This document shows positions 8,549 to 16,925 of a DNA stretch of 64,000 nucleotides, one piece after another; the first letter of the stretch is position 1, and each line of letters begins with the position of its first letter. This stretch comes from an uncultured Clostridia bacterium (lineage in GTDB: Bacteria; Bacillota; Clostridia; UMGS1883), in the NCBI GenBank assembly GCA_934454525.1, contig CAKSFM010000009.1, positions 42,842-106,841 on the forward strand. Reading direction: 5' to 3'. The notes under the pieces are model-generated. The model had not been told where the DNA came from, ran no database searches, and was given only the letters and a program-made list of their open reading frames with translations. The position numbers and the translations under genes were made by a program.

Positions 8549-9748
8549 TTACTCAAATCTCAATGCTTCAATCGGATTAAGCCTTGCAGCCTTTCTTGCC
8601 GGATACAGTCCGAAGAAAATTCCGATAACCGCCGAAAACAGGAACGACCCGAAAATGACCGTTGTCTGCTGCGAGATGGGCACCGTCGGCATACTCATTG
8701 CTGTGCATAGGAAATGACTTCCGACGATGCCGAGCACAATTCCGGCAATACCTCCGAGGCAGCTCACAACTGCCGATTCGATAAGGAACTGCACGAGAAT
8801 TGTTCCCGTTTTCGCGCCGATTGCTTTTCTTATTCCGATTTCGCGCGTTCTTTCCGTGACGGTTACAAGCATGATATTCATGATTCCGATACCGCCGACA
8901 ATCAGCGATATTCCGGCAATGCCTGCCATGAGCAGCGTCATTGAGCCGAGGGCATCGTCAATTGTGCTTATCTGGTCAGCCTGATTGGTTACGGTATAGT
9001 AATCATCCGACTTGAATTTTTTGTAAAGCACTGCTTCAATTGCGTTTGTTGCCTCCGTCATGTGATCCGAATCCGTTGCCGAAACGGCGAACGAATTGAT
9101 GTTTGCATTGCGGATAAGCCGCGTTGCGCGCGAGTACGGCATGATTATCATATCGTCATCGCCGCCCTGTGACGCATTTGACGATTTCTGATTCAGCAGT
9201 CCGATAACAGTGAAAACCTCATTATTTATTTTAATCTGCTGCCCGACAGGATTCTGCGCACCGAAAAGTTCCTGGCGAACATATTCGCCGATAAGCACAA
9301 CGGAAGCACGGTTCTCAACATCCGATTCTGTTATAAAGCGTCCCGACTGCGCAGTTCTGTTTCTTATTGTTTCATAATTTTCGTTTGCACCGACAATTGA
9401 TGTTGTCATATTGCTGTCGCCGTACTTAACAACTCCCATACTGTTCACAAGCGGAGTTATGCAGTCAATGCTTTCGGGGTTATCCCCGGCAATTTTCTCA
9501 ATTTCCGAAACACTGATGCTGCGCGTCATTCCCCAACCGCCGCGGCTGATGCTGACGCTTATCAGGTTTGTTCCCATGCTTTCGAGCTGCGTCCGCATAT
9601 TAAGCGTTGCGGCAGTGACCATGTTCACAAGAATGATGACCGCTCCAACGCCGATGATGATTCCGAGCATTGTCAGAAACGACCGTATTTTCGCGCTCCA
9701 TATACTTTGAAGCGCCATTTTGAAAGACATCCATACACTCATTCGCAT
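8549..9748 (-). CDS. MacB-type ABC transporter permease
   Basis: A 399-residue permease of the MacB/LolC family. It has an N-terminal transmembrane helix after KIRSFLTMLGIIIG, a large extracytoplasmic MacB core domain (about residues 45-270), and three FtsX-type helices ending in the family's closing motif PARKAARLNPIEALRFE. These proteins work as mechanotransmitters with an ATPase and an HlyD-like adaptor to drive export of peptides, antibiotics or lipoproteins. Its start overlaps the ATPase gene end by ten bases. Substrate unknown. Confidence 0.93.
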   Translation of the reverse strand: MRMSVWMSFKMALQSIWSAKIRSFLTMLGIIIGVGAVIILVNMVTAATLNMRTQLESMGTNLISVSISRGGWGMTRSISVSEIEKIAGDNPESIDCITPLVNSMGVVKYGDSNMTTSIVGANENYETIRNRTAQSGRFITESDVENRASVVLIGEYVRQELFGAQNPVGQQIKINNEVFTVIGLLNQKSSNASQGGDDDMIIMPYSRATRLIRNANINSFAVSATDSDHMTEATNAIEAVLYKKFKSDDYYTVTNQADQISTIDDALGSMTLLMAGIAGISLIVGGIGIMNIMLVTVTERTREIGIRKAIGAKTGTILVQFLIESAVVSCLGGIAGIVLGIVGSHFLCTAMSMPTVPISQQTTVIFGSFLFSAVIGIFFGLYPARKAARLNPIEALRFE

Positions 9749-10434
9749 TTCACATCCTTTGTTGCAGCGCCGTCGCTCGTTATCTGCCCGTCTGCAATGC
9801 GGACAACGCGCTGTGCCTGCTGTGCAACATCGGCGTCGTGCGTGATAAGCACAATCGTGTTGCCCTCGGCATGAATTTCCTTAAGCATTTTCATAACCTC
9901 AACGCCGCTTTTCGAATCAAGGTTACCTGTCGGTTCATCTGCCAGAATCAGCGGGGGTTTTGAGCTGAGTGCGCGCGCAATTGCAACACGCTGCTGCTGA
10001 CCGCCGGAAAGCTCCTTAGGCTTATGATGCATTCTGCCCTCAAGACCCACGCGCGCAAGCGCTTCTTCGGCAAGCTCACGCCGCCGCGCAGGAGCAACGC
10101 CGCGGTAAATCAGCGGAAGCTCCACATTTTCCTCGGCAGTTAGCTTATTTAAAAGGTTAAAGCCTTGGAATATGAACCCGATCTTTTCGTTTCTGATTGC
10201 GGCAAGCTCGTTTTCGCTCATATTTTCAACGCGCTTCCCGTCAAGATAATATTCGCCGCTTGTTGCAACATCAAGGCAGCCGATCATGTTCATAAGGGTT
10301 GATTTTCCGCTGCCGGACGGTCCGATTATCGAAACAAATTCACGCGGGCGGATGTGGAGCGACACGCCGTTAAGTGCGCGCACTTCAACATCGCCTATTT
10401 TATAAATTTTATACATATCACTGATGCGTATCAT
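9739..10434 (-). CDS. MacB/LolD-type ABC transporter ATP-binding protein
   Basis: A 231-residue ATPase. Walker A is GPSGSGKST at about residue 39, the signature is LSGGQQQRVAIARAL, Walker B is LILADEPTGNLDS, with the H-loop in VLITHD. The sequence matches the LolD/MacB/FtsE group that pairs with FtsX-fold permeases. It sits between the adaptor and permease genes with a six-base gap on one side and an overlap on the other, giving an adaptor-ATPase-permease set. Confidence 0.95.
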   Translation of the reverse strand: MIRISDMYKIYKIGDVEVRALNGVSLHIRPREFVSIIGPSGSGKSTLMNMIGCLDVATSGEYYLDGKRVENMSENELAAIRNEKIGFIFQGFNLLNKLTAEENVELPLIYRGVAPARRRELAEEALARVGLEGRMHHKPKELSGGQQQRVAIARALSSKPPLILADEPTGNLDSKSGVEVMKMLKEIHAEGNTIVLITHDADVAQQAQRVVRIADGQITSDGAATKDVKCE

Positions 10435-10439
10435 GGGAT

Positions 10440-12434
10440 TTACCTCCCTCCGGGCATTCCGCCGCCACCGCGGTTTCCGCCGCCTCCGCCGGGCATTCCT
10501 CCTCCGCCCGGCATTCCGCCGCCACCGGGCATTCCGCCGCCGGGCATTCCACCGGGCATTCCCATGTTATCTGAGGAGGATCCGCTTGACTGAGATGTGT
10601 TTTTAACAACTGCGCCCTCATCAACGCCGCTTCGAATTTCGTAGTAATCATCGTTGCTGATTCCAACGGTTACCTCAACGCGCTCCTCTTTTCCGCTGAG
10701 CTTAATGCTTGGTGCGGACGGCGCTTTGCCGCTGCCTGATTTTCCCGATGAGCGGTTATCACTGCCGCTTTGTGAGTTGCCTCTGCTTTGTGAGCTGTCT
10801 TCACTTGCTGTTTTTTCATCGCCTTGCTCCGCAAAGCTGCCGTCTTTTCCGCCGGGCTGCTGTGAGCCGGAGGTCGGTTTCTGTCCGTCGCCCTCAATCT
10901 CACCGACAACCGTTACATAATATTTTCCGCCAAAGTGTTCAACCGCCGTGAGCGGCAGGCAAAGCACGTTTTCAGCGCTGTCCGTCACGATTTCGGCGCT
11001 CACGTTCATTCCGGGCATAAGGTCGCCTGGTTCATCGATTGTAACCTCAACGGGGTAATTCGTTACTCCGTTTGACGCTGTTCCGGAATTTGAAACGGAC
11101 GTTATCACACCCGTGATGCTCTCATTTTCCAATGCGTCCGCCGTTACCTGAACGGTTTGCCCAAGCTCAACCTTGGCAATATCAAGTTCGTCAACATCAA
11201 TGGTAAACTTCATTTTTGACACATCGGCAACAACCATCATTATCGTTGCATTATTGCCGCTGACAGTGTCGCCCTTTGTATAGTCTTTGGAAAGGACAAT
11301 GCCGCTTATCGGAGATGTTACGACATAATCCTCTGCCGCTTCAATCTTATCTTCAAGTGATGACTGCGCATTTTCCAGGCTGTTGTTTGAATCGGAAAGT
11401 GACATTTTCGCTTCATTATAGCTTTGATTTGCCGATTTGAGCGCATCTGTCAGTTCGGAGTTCGTGAGCACTGCAATAACTTCACCTTTATTGACCCAAT
11501 CGCCGTTTTTTACATTCAGCTTTTGAATTTTGCCCTTTTGCTCTGCATTCACCGTTACAGGGTCAGCATAGGAAACGCTGCCGTAGGATGCGGAGCTTAT
11601 ATCTCCCGATGATGAATGAACGGTTGCCGCAGCCTTGACGCCCTCGCTCAGAACAATATCGTCCGTTACAAGAATTTCGACATTATATACGACAGACCCA
11701 TCGCTTCCTGCCGAGGGAGAAGAATATTTTCTTTTAACCGTTCCCGAAACGTTCATCATATATTTTTCAATTTCAACCGTGGCGCTGTCACCGATATGTA
11801 TTTTCGATACTTCCGCTGAGCTGAATGGCACAGTTGCCGTCTGCTCCTTATAATTGGTTATTTTACAGAGTGCACCGCTGATTTCATCGCCCTGCTTTGC
11901 CGAAAGATCACTCACTTTACCGCTTGCCGAGGCATAAACTGTGAGCTGCGAAATATCTTCTTTTGCATTTGCCACCTTATCACTCTGGCTTGAAATAGTG
12001 TTTTTCGCTTTTTCAACGTTGTTCTGAGCACTTTTAACAGAATTTCTCGCTATTTTGATTGCGTTTTCCGCCGCTGTCATTTCAAATTTATAAAGAATAT
12101 CACCCTCGGAAACCGCATCGCCCTCTTCAAACGGAGATTCTGCTATTTTTCCGTTGACGAGCGGCACAATATCGCGCTGTTCAATCGGTTCAACCGTACC
12201 CGAACCCGAAATGCTGCTGACAACATTTCCGCGCGTTACAACGGAGGTGCCGGATGAACTGCTTGTTTGCGCTTTCTTTTTGTCACTGTGCCGTTTAAAA
12301 GCAATTGCACCACCGGCAATTGCAAGCACCAAAACGGCGCACAATGAAATTTTAAGCGCTTTTTTCTTTTTCTTCCCTGCCGGGGCAATTTCACTTCTGC
12401 CGTCCGCAGTTTTTCTTTTCGGAAATTTAATCAT
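10440..12434 (-). CDS. HlyD-family adaptor with two lipoyl modules and a Gly-Met-Pro tail
   Basis: A 664-residue adaptor of an ABC exporter, much longer than the usual 350-450. It has a cytoplasmic basic N-terminus and one transmembrane helix (residues about 28-46). Two biotinyl-lipoyl/hairpin modules follow: the first around residues 75-190 (PLVNGKIAESPFEEGDAV) and the second around 290-400 (KGKIQKLNVKNGDWVNKGEV). Then come a beta-barrel and a membrane-proximal domain. The last 60 or so residues are low-complexity Ser/Gly/Gln followed by tandem GMPGGG units. I chose the ATG at 12434, preceded by GGGGGA at five bases, over an in-frame ATG six codons earlier. First gene of the exporter-SLH operon. 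Confidence 0.88.
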   Translation of the reverse strand: MIKFPKRKTADGRSEIAPAGKKKKKALKISLCAVLVLAIAGGAIAFKRHSDKKKAQTSSSSGTSVVTRGNVVSSISGSGTVEPIEQRDIVPLVNGKIAESPFEEGDAVSEGDILYKFEMTAAENAIKIARNSVKSAQNNVEKAKNTISSQSDKVANAKEDISQLTVYASASGKVSDLSAKQGDEISGALCKITNYKEQTATVPFSSAEVSKIHIGDSATVEIEKYMMNVSGTVKRKYSSPSAGSDGSVVYNVEILVTDDIVLSEGVKAAATVHSSSGDISSASYGSVSYADPVTVNAEQKGKIQKLNVKNGDWVNKGEVIAVLTNSELTDALKSANQSYNEAKMSLSDSNNSLENAQSSLEDKIEAAEDYVVTSPISGIVLSKDYTKGDTVSGNNATIMMVVADVSKMKFTIDVDELDIAKVELGQTVQVTADALENESITGVITSVSNSGTASNGVTNYPVEVTIDEPGDLMPGMNVSAEIVTDSAENVLCLPLTAVEHFGGKYYVTVVGEIEGDGQKPTSGSQQPGGKDGSFAEQGDEKTASEDSSQSRGNSQSGSDNRSSGKSGSGKAPSAPSIKLSGKEERVEVTVGISNDDYYEIRSGVDEGAVVKNTSQSSGSSSDNMGMPGGMPGGGMPGGGGMPGGGGMPGGGGGNRGGGGMPGGR

Positions 12435-12483
12435 TAATATCCCCCATTTCATTGACGTTTTCTCCGTACAATTCCATGCACAG

Positions 12484-12523
12484 AAAAAAGAACAGCCATC
12501 TTTTAATAAGATAACTGTTCTTT
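12484..12523 (-). terminator. Terminator after the division cluster
   Basis: On the minus strand, a stem AAAGAACAG/CTGTTCTTT with an inner ATCTT/AAGAT pairing, followed by a T-run (the A-run at 12484-12489 on the plus strand). It lies about 50 bases past the small coiled-coil gene and separates the division cluster from the ABC exporter operon. Confidence 0.75.
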
Positions 12524-12570
12524 CTTAAAATTAACTTAAATATCCGAAAAAATTATTCGATTGATTCCAA

Positions 12571-12981
12571 TTATTCGATTGGTTCAATCGGTTCGGCGCC
12601 GTCATCATCTGCTGCCGCGTTCTCTTCAAAGTCCGCATCCTCTGCGGAATCATCTGAAACAGGAATATCTTCAACACCTTCGGGTGAAAGTGCGCGCGCC
12701 TCGTCAATTTTCTTGCGGAGTCCGGCAATTTCGTCCTCAAGTGCGTCAACCCTTTCAAGCTTGGCTGCCGCAGCCTGCGCAATATCTGCTTTCTCCTTGT
12801 ATGCAATATATGCAGTGTACCCTATTTCCTTGTAAAGCTTCTTAACCGTGTTCTGTTTGTCGGCAATTGCAAGTCTGAGCTTTGCAACGCTGTAAATTTC
12901 TTTACTCTTCTTTTCTGTTTTTTCCGCAACATCAAGAGCGGCTTCCTTAACGCGGTTCAAAAAATCCATGTTGGATGCCAC
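12571..12981 (-). CDS. Small coiled-coil protein of unknown function
   Basis: A 136-residue soluble protein not assigned to a named family. Residues 1-95 are helical and heptad-rich (for example ALEDEIAGLRKKIDEARAL), and the C-terminus is very acidic (ENAAADDDGAEPIEPIE). I place the start at the GTG at 12981, which has AAAGGGG eight or nine bases upstream; a TTG three codons earlier abuts that ribosome-binding site and is less likely. It directly follows ftsZ on the same strand and precedes a terminator, so it is probably the last gene of the ftsZ transcript. A division or envelope role is possible by position only. Confidence 0.7.
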   Translation of the reverse strand: MASNMDFLNRVKEAALDVAEKTEKKSKEIYSVAKLRLAIADKQNTVKKLYKEIGYTAYIAYKEKADIAQAAAAKLERVDALEDEIAGLRKKIDEARALSPEGVEDIPVSDDSAEDADFEENAAADDDGAEPIEPIE

Positions 12982-13053
12982 AATGCTCAACCCCTTTCAA
13001 GTGCAGGCATAATCTTATGCCCCGGCAGACGCCGCAGCGGCTGCCCTTTATAA

Positions 13054-14112
13054 TCAGTCAAAGTTATTTTTCTGCAAAAAGCTCGGAATATCAAGTCCGG
13101 AATCATCATCCGTGTTTATCGAACCGAAAATATCTCCGTCATTCTTATCCTTTTTCTTTCCGTCAAGACCGGTTGCAATAACGGTGATAATAATTTCATC
13201 TTCAAGGCTTTCATCAATAGCCGCACCGAAGATAACGTTTGCATCTTCGTCAACGCAGTCATCAATAAGCTGCGCTGCCGCGTTTGTTTCGTGCAGATTA
13301 AGATTTGTGCCGCCGATGATATTCATAAGAACGCCGGTTGCACCGTCAATTGTTGTTTCAAGCAGTGCGCTTTCGATAGCCATCTTTGCAGCCTGCTCCG
13401 CACGGTTTTCACCGCTTGCACGACCGATACCCATGTGTGCAAGACCTGCGTCTTTCATAACCGATGTGACATCGGCGAAGTCAACATTAATAAGACCTGC
13501 GCCGACAATAAGGTCGGAAATACCCTGAACGCCCTGGCGAAGAACCTCGTCCGCGTCCTTAAAAGCGTCAATAAGGCTTGTTTTGTTATTGCTGATGTCA
13601 AGCAGTCTGTCGTTGGGGATAACCACAAGCGTGTCAACATTGCCCTTGAGCTGTTCAATGCCTTCCTCCGCCTGAATCATGCGGCGGCGTCCCTCGAAGC
13701 CGAACGGCTTTGTTACGATTGCAACAGTCAGCACACCAAGCTCCTTTGCAATGCCTGCAACAATGGGAGCTGCACCTGTGCCTGTTCCGCCGCCCATGCC
13801 TGCCGTTACGAACACCATGTCCGCATCCTTAAGCACCTGCTCGATTTCACCGCGGCTTTCCTCGGCTGCTTTTTTGCCGATTTCAGCCTTGCCGCCTGCA
13901 CCCTGACCCTTTGTGATTTTGTCACCAATCTGTATTTTCTGGCTTGCAGCGCTCTTTGTAAGCGCCTGTTTATCAGTATTTACGGCGATGAATTCCACGC
14001 CCTTGATTCCTGCCTCAACCATTCGGTTAACAGCGTTGTTACCGCCGCCGCCAACGCCGATTACCTTAATCTTCTGTGCCGAGCCAAGCTCGTCCGCATA
14101 TTCCATTCTCAT
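13054..14112 (-). CDS. ftsZ: Cell division GTPase FtsZ
   Basis: The tubulin-like GTPase that forms the cytokinetic ring; 352 residues. Visible features are GVGGGGNNAVNRM near the N-terminus, the GTP signature GGGTGTGAAP at about 108, the T7 synergy loop NVDFADV, and a C-terminal tail DIPSFLQKN that matches the conserved peptide bound by FtsA, SepF or ZipA-like partners. The linker between the globular domain and the tail is short. AGAGGAGG precedes the ATG at seven bases. A separate promoter upstream suggests partly independent expression. No ftsA is present between ftsQ and ftsZ. Confidence 0.98.
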   Translation of the reverse strand: MRMEYADELGSAQKIKVIGVGGGGNNAVNRMVEAGIKGVEFIAVNTDKQALTKSAASQKIQIGDKITKGQGAGGKAEIGKKAAEESRGEIEQVLKDADMVFVTAGMGGGTGTGAAPIVAGIAKELGVLTVAIVTKPFGFEGRRRMIQAEEGIEQLKGNVDTLVVIPNDRLLDISNNKTSLIDAFKDADEVLRQGVQGISDLIVGAGLINVDFADVTSVMKDAGLAHMGIGRASGENRAEQAAKMAIESALLETTIDGATGVLMNIIGGTNLNLHETNAAAQLIDDCVDEDANVIFGAAIDESLEDEIIITVIATGLDGKKKDKNDGDIFGSINTDDDSGLDIPSFLQKNNFD

Positions 14113-14179
14113 TGGAAATCCTCCTCTATGTACTTTAAAATTAAAAACTCTCGGGCATAGCTGTACCTATATATTATAT

Positions 14180-14208
14180 ATAATACACCTATTTCGCCTC
14201 AGTTTCAA
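14180..14208 (-). promoter_or_regulatory. Probable ftsZ promoter
   Basis: On the minus strand, TTGAAA (14203-14208), a 17-base spacer and TATTAT (14180-14185), in the 120-base gap between ftsQ and ftsZ. It leaves an untranslated leader of about 60 bases. Confidence 0.6.
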
Positions 14209-14232
14209 GAAAAATTTTTAATTGTTCATAAA

Positions 14233-15018
14233 TTATTCTTGTTTTTTTCTGTAGGTAAGCCGCTGGAGGTCAACATAGCCGGAGGGATCATCGCCTATTT
14301 CCGCAAGAATCGGACCGAAACATTCCATTTTGTAGCCGATTTTTTCGGGACTGCCGACCATAACTGTCAGTTTGCCGCCGTTATAGCCGAAAGTTATATC
14401 GGAAAGCGATGATACATTTATTTCCGTCATATCAAAAATATAGCCGCCCTTTGTAAATTCCTTAAGACATTCGATCAGCGTGTCGCGCTTTTCTTCATCG
14501 CTGCAAATGAGCTTTGCGCCCGTTTTGTACTTTACGTTGTCAAGACCTTTAACTATCGGAAGCGAGTTTGCCGCAGCTTCGTTTTTATCGTCTGAGGAAG
14601 CAGCAGCGTCCGCGCTGTCTGTGCGCGAAATCATTCTTCCGTCAGCCGTAATAATAATATAACCGCTTTTGGTTGAAACATACGCCACGCCGGCTGCCTC
14701 TTCAACAGTTATTTCTATTTCACCGGGCAGCCGGCGGCGCAGCTTTGCGCCGTCGATATAACCCATCTGTTCTATTGCTTTTTCCGCTTTTCCGAGACTG
14801 ACGCTGAAAATATTGATTCCGCGCACAATTCCGCCGCTGCGGATAATATCCTCATCCGAAACAACGGAATTTCCCCTGACTGTTATTTCGGTGATATTAA
14901 AAAGCGGCGTCAGCATCATTATTGCGCAGATTCCGGCAATCATGATAATAAGCGTGAGTGCGGCAAGCTGCTTTTTCTGCCGCTGTTTCAGCCTGTGCGG
15001 TTTTATCATTTGCTTCAA
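14233..15018 (-). CDS. ftsQ: Cell division protein FtsQ/DivIB
   Basis: A 261-residue bitopic division protein. It has a basic cytoplasmic N-terminus, a transmembrane helix (residues about 20-42), then a POTRA domain starting ITEVTVRGNS and a beta domain. This is the FtsQ/DivIB layout, in which the extracellular part scaffolds FtsL and the FtsB/DivIC partner and controls septal peptidoglycan synthesis. The first protein residues are KPHRLKQRQKKQ. It lies four bases after murA and before ftsZ, the usual place in Bacillota. It could be called DivIB; both names describe the same role. Confidence 0.88.
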   Translation of the reverse strand: MKQMIKPHRLKQRQKKQLAALTLIIMIAGICAIMMLTPLFNITEITVRGNSVVSDEDIIRSGGIVRGINIFSVSLGKAEKAIEQMGYIDGAKLRRRLPGEIEITVEEAAGVAYVSTKSGYIIITADGRMISRTDSADAAASSDDKNEAAANSLPIVKGLDNVKYKTGAKLICSDEEKRDTLIECLKEFTKGGYIFDMTEINVSSLSDITFGYNGGKLTVMVGSPEKIGYKMECFGPILAEIGDDPSGYVDLQRLTYRKKQE

Positions 15019-15021
15019 CTT

Positions 15022-16269
15022 CTAAACCCTCCCTATGTCGGCGCCGAGCTGCGCCAGCATTTTATCCAAATCAACATATCCGCGTTCAATATAGTGAACG
15101 TTTCGGACAATACTTTCGCCCGACGCGCCGAGCGCCGCAACTGTCAGTGCGGCGCCGCCGCGCAAATCCATTGCATTTATATGTGCGCCGTGCAGTCTGC
15201 CTCCCTTGATGATTGCAACGCGCCCGTCCTGAAGAATATCCGCGCCCATTTTTACAAGCTCCGGAATAATTTTATATCGGCTGTCAAAAACGTTTTCAAC
15301 AATCACGCTTGTGCCGGACGCATAGCACAGTGCCGCCATCATAACTGACTGAGAATCAGTCGGAAATCCGGGGTAAACCTGTGTTTTAATCATATCGACC
15401 GGGTGAGCCTGCTCCGGTGCGCGAATATACATCTTGTCGCGGAAAAATTCAATTTTTGCGCCTGCTTCACGCAGAACATTCGATACTGCACCGAGGTGCG
15501 CACCGCGCACATTGAGAAGTTCGATTTCACTGCCGGTGGTCATTGCGGCACACATAAGCGTGGACGCAACGATTCTGTCGGGAATAACCCGGTGCGAAGC
15601 GCCGTGCAGCGAAGCAACGCCCGTTATGCTTATATATTCCGTTCCGGCGCCCTTAATATCAGCGCCCATCTTGTTGAGAAAATCACACAAATCAACGATT
15701 TCCGGTTCCTTTGCCGCGTTTGAAATTGTTGTTTCCCCGCTGAGCTGAACGCATGACAGAATTATATTCTCCGTTGCCCCGACGGACGGGAAACTCAGGT
15801 GAATATCTCCGCTGTGCATATGCCCGACCTCAGCTTCAAGAAAACCATTGTCCTCATTTATAACCATTCCAAGCTCACGAAGCGCCTTTATATGTAGGTC
15901 AATAGGTCTGTTTCCAAGCTCGCAGCCGCCCGGGGCACAAAGCCGTGCGCGCCCCATTCGCGCCGACAGCGCTCCGAGGAAAATTATCGAGCTGCGCATT
16001 TCGCGCATAAGCTCCTCCGGGATTTCGCAGCTGTCAATTGACGAAGCGTCCACCGTGAGCACATCGCCCGAAAGCGATGCGCGGCAACCGAGCTTATTTA
16101 ATATTTTAATCGTATGTTCAACATCCGAAAGGCGCGGACAATCGTAAATGCGGCATTCTTCTCCGGCAAGGATTGCCGCAGCCATTATCGGAAGAACCGC
16201 ATTCTTTGCCCCGTGCACACGAACCATGCCCTCAAGCCTTTTGCCGCCGTTTATTACATATCCGTCCAA
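15022..16269 (-). CDS. murA: UDP-N-acetylglucosamine 1-carboxyvinyltransferase
   Basis: Catalyses the first committed step of peptidoglycan synthesis, transferring enolpyruvate from PEP to UDP-GlcNAc. The frame is open to 16317, but the likely start is the TTG at 16269: it follows GGGGG by about seven bases, gives a normal 415-residue protein, and puts the catalytic cysteine of PGGCELGNRP at residue 116, one position from the canonical 115. That Cys is also the fosfomycin target. Other family marks are VHGAKNAVLP and the PGFPTDSQ segment. It follows murG after a 619-base gap created by mobile-element insertion. Confidence 0.96.
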   Translation of the reverse strand: MDGYVINGGKRLEGMVRVHGAKNAVLPIMAAAILAGEECRIYDCPRLSDVEHTIKILNKLGCRASLSGDVLTVDASSIDSCEIPEELMREMRSSIIFLGALSARMGRARLCAPGGCELGNRPIDLHIKALRELGMVINEDNGFLEAEVGHMHSGDIHLSFPSVGATENIILSCVQLSGETTISNAAKEPEIVDLCDFLNKMGADIKGAGTEYISITGVASLHGASHRVIPDRIVASTLMCAAMTTGSEIELLNVRGAHLGAVSNVLREAGAKIEFFRDKMYIRAPEQAHPVDMIKTQVYPGFPTDSQSVMMAALCYASGTSVIVENVFDSRYKIIPELVKMGADILQDGRVAIIKGGRLHGAHINAMDLRGGAALTVAALGASGESIVRNVHYIERGYVDLDKMLAQLGADIGRV

Positions 16270-16341
16270 AGCCACACCCCCATGAAAATCTGCATTTCTA
16301 TATAACATACTATGCATTCGGGGGCGGCATGGTGATTGGTC

Positions 16342-16925
16342 ATACGAGCTTCATAAGCTCGTTACAGACTGTCGAAAAAGTCGGTCAACCACAAGCAAGC
16401 TATATTTTTTTCACATTAATTTTAAAGAGGTTTGATTTAAAAGCAAACTGCAATTAAATCAGATGTTTGTTTGTGTCACCCTCAAACCCCGAAATTTCGG
16501 GGTTATTGCTTGTTTCCGTCCGGCACACTCTCTAACGTACCTTTGCAGGCATAACAGACTCGAACCCCATGCGGTTCAAAAAGGCAAATTTGTCGCAATA
16601 ATGCGTTAAAATGCTCGTTAATAGACAAACTATTAACTGCGCTTTTGCCTTTCCTTGCAAAAAATTTGCTCTTTTTGAACTCGCAGACCCAATGCGCCGA
16701 AAAATTTTTGTTCAGCCGTTATTGCAGGGTGAAGCAAGGCTGTCGCCTTGCAAATCCCGAAAGAACGGCGGAGCGAAAATTTAACAAGCATTGGGCGCAT
16801 GTGTTCGAACCTCTTATGCCTCCGCCAACGAGTGTGCGCCGAACAGATTTACCTTCCTTTTTCAACGTCTGTCAGCGTGTTGACAGGTTTATCGACACGC
16901 TGATACGAGCTTCATAAGCTCGTTA
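16342..16925. mobile_element. Hairpin-targeting short element between murG and murA, interrupted by a second element
   Basis: The core, 16365-16902, matches 63106-63371 in inverted orientation over its whole length once the nested repeat 16548-16820 is removed, leaving about 263 bases. Ends are imperfect inverted repeats of form CAGnnTGTCGAnAAA. On both sides is an identical 23-base direct repeat (16342-16364 and 16903-16925) built on the palindrome ACGAGCTT-CAT-AAGCTCGT, which belongs to murG coding sequence. The 63-kb copy is flanked by a different palindrome, also 23 bases, so the flanks are target duplications and not part of the element. No coding capacity; movement would depend on a transposase elsewhere. 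Duplication of inverted repeats is a known habit of some IS30-family elements. Confidence 0.8.
16548..16820. mobile_element. 273-bp TA-type short inverted-repeat element (nested copy)
   Basis: About 90 percent identical by eye to 23837-24112. The left end reads GGCATAACAGACTCGAAC; the right end is a decayed complement of it (GTTCGAACCTCTTATGCC). It interrupts the outer element at a point where the intact copy at 63 kb reads TTGTACGCC, consistent with insertion at TA. It contains a long imperfect internal hairpin (GTTCAAAAAG to CTTTTTGAAC, 16574-16680) and no gene. Confidence 0.8.

Noticed and set aside
13291..14160. 289-residue frame on the plus strand
   Set aside because: Antisense to ftsZ, Cys- and Asn-rich, no start signal; a by-product of ftsZ codon usage.
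16365..16902. Conserved structured RNA instead of mobile element
   Set aside because: The two copies sit in unrelated contexts, in opposite orientation, each with its own directly repeated target palindrome; this is the signature of insertion, although an RNA function of the inserted DNA is not excluded.
16645..16917. 90-residue frame on the plus strand between murA and murG
   Set aside because: It spans the junction of two nested non-coding elements; a reading frame by chance.
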